A DNA stretch of 13,795 nt from an uncultured Eubacteriales bacterium. Its GTDB lineage: Bacteria > Bacillota > Clostridia > Oscillospirales > Oscillospiraceae. Both the position numbers and the translations under genes were made by a program. Numbering within the stretch: the first letter of the stretch is position 1; the number at the start of each line of letters is the position of its first letter. Location of the stretch: contig USMI01000039.1 in the NCBI GenBank assembly GCA_900555735.1, positions 1 through 13,795 of the forward strand, written 5' to 3'. The notes under the pieces are model-generated. The model saw only the letters and a list, made by a program, of their open reading frames with translations. It was not told the DNA's origin and ran no database searches. Positions 13,477 through 13,795 of this stretch are shown here, piece by piece.

Positions 13477-13478
13477 GT

Positions 13479-13795
13479 TCACATACCTCCGAAAGTCATG
13501 CCCGGTTCGGGCGGATTTTGGTAGTCATCTAACTGGCGGGGATTCTCCTCGCCATAGAAGTCGTAGGCCATATCGTCCACCGCCTTGCGGACAGCGGGAT
13601 CGTTCGTCAGCACTTCGTAGTGGAAGCCGGTGGTGGGGCGGTACGACAACTCCTCACGCACGCAGCGGAGGAACTCGTCCGCACTCGTAAATTCCTGCGT
13701 GTCGCCGTTGGCGTAGGTCGTGCGACCGACCAGCGGCTTGTCCCGCGCCATGTTCTGCCGCTGGACATCCAGATCATAGGCCGTACAGTAGCAGT
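13479..13795 (-). CDS. C-terminal part of an unidentified ICE protein (5' end beyond the window)
   Basis: The frame is open to the window edge and reads CYCTAYDLDVQRQ, then NMARDKPLVGRTTYANGDTQ, EFTSADEFLRCVREELSYRP, TTGFHYEVLTNDPAVRKAVD and DMAYDFYGEENPR. An ATG at 13751 could be an internal start, but it lacks a ribosome site and the upstream residues look like real protein, so I treat the gene as truncated by the window. The pattern LVGRTTYANG and the closing EENPR are familiar to me from C-terminal modules of large multidomain ICE proteins, but I cannot name the family. It ends NPPEPGMTFGGM, and the codons for GGM form the ribosome site of the next gene. No function is assigned. Confidence 0.7.
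   Translation of the reverse strand, partial: CYCTAYDLDVQRQNMARDKPLVGRTTYANGDTQEFTSADEFLRCVREELSYRPTTGFHYEVLTNDPAVRKAVDDMAYDFYGEENPRQLDDYQNPPEPGMTFGGM

Noticed and set aside
1..13795. tRNA genes, rRNA, CRISPR arrays, insertion sequences, integrase or relaxase genes, replication origin
   Set aside because: None could be recognised. The window holds only an interior part of the element, and the remaining gaps are shorter than 300 bases.

Overview
The window looks like part of an integrative and conjugative element (ICE) of the Tn1549/CTn type found in gut Clostridia (Oscillospiraceae/Lachnospiraceae-like). The evidence is the base composition (moderately high G+C), the strong AGGAGG-type ribosome sites, and a set of proteins typical of such elements: a DUF4314 protein, a DUF3849-like protein, a DUF3852-like protein, a CD1112-type VirB6/TrbL protein, a Dam-type adenine methylase and a cytosine-5 methylase. 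Every gene I accept is on the minus strand, so transcription runs from base 13795 towards base 1. Both ends of the window cut through a gene. Family names come from recognising the translated sequences, not from searches.

Layout in the direction of transcription. (1) 13795-11298, accessory ICE proteins: the 3' end of an unidentified protein, a DUF4314 protein, and a 402-residue protein that reads as two tandem ArdA-like (anti-restriction) units. The ribosome site of each following gene lies inside the end of the previous one. (2) 11173-5033, a surface-structure module: a lipoprotein with a proline-rich stalk, a hairpin with a short T run, a large adhesin or tip pilin (probable thioester domain, three SpaA-like repeats, LPFTG), a major-pilin-like backbone (YPKN pilin motif, LPKTG), two class C-like sortases, and a previously easy-to-miss 33-residue membrane peptide. 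(3) 5007-4953, a long inverted repeat that could switch between two exclusive hairpins. (4) 4937-1793, a tightly coupled ICE block: winged-helix protein, DNA adenine methylase, small unknown protein, DUF3849-like protein, DUF3852-like membrane protein, unknown protein. (5) 1755-1069, a self-contained toxin-antitoxin cassette with its own near-consensus promoter and its own strong terminator. (6) 1047-1, the VirB6/TrbL-like channel protein followed by the start of a cytosine-5 DNA methyltransferase.

How the parts fit: the VirB6-like protein belongs to the conjugation channel. The two DNA methylases and the ArdA-like protein could protect the element from restriction on entry into a new host. 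The sortase-assembled pilus or adhesin module could help the donor hold recipient cells or host surfaces. The toxin-antitoxin cassette could stabilise the element. The points most worth a second look are the tandem ArdA-like architecture, the thioester pilus carried on an ICE, the nested hairpins at 4953-5007, and the VirB6-like gene, which sits directly behind a terminator and appears to start at an ATA codon.
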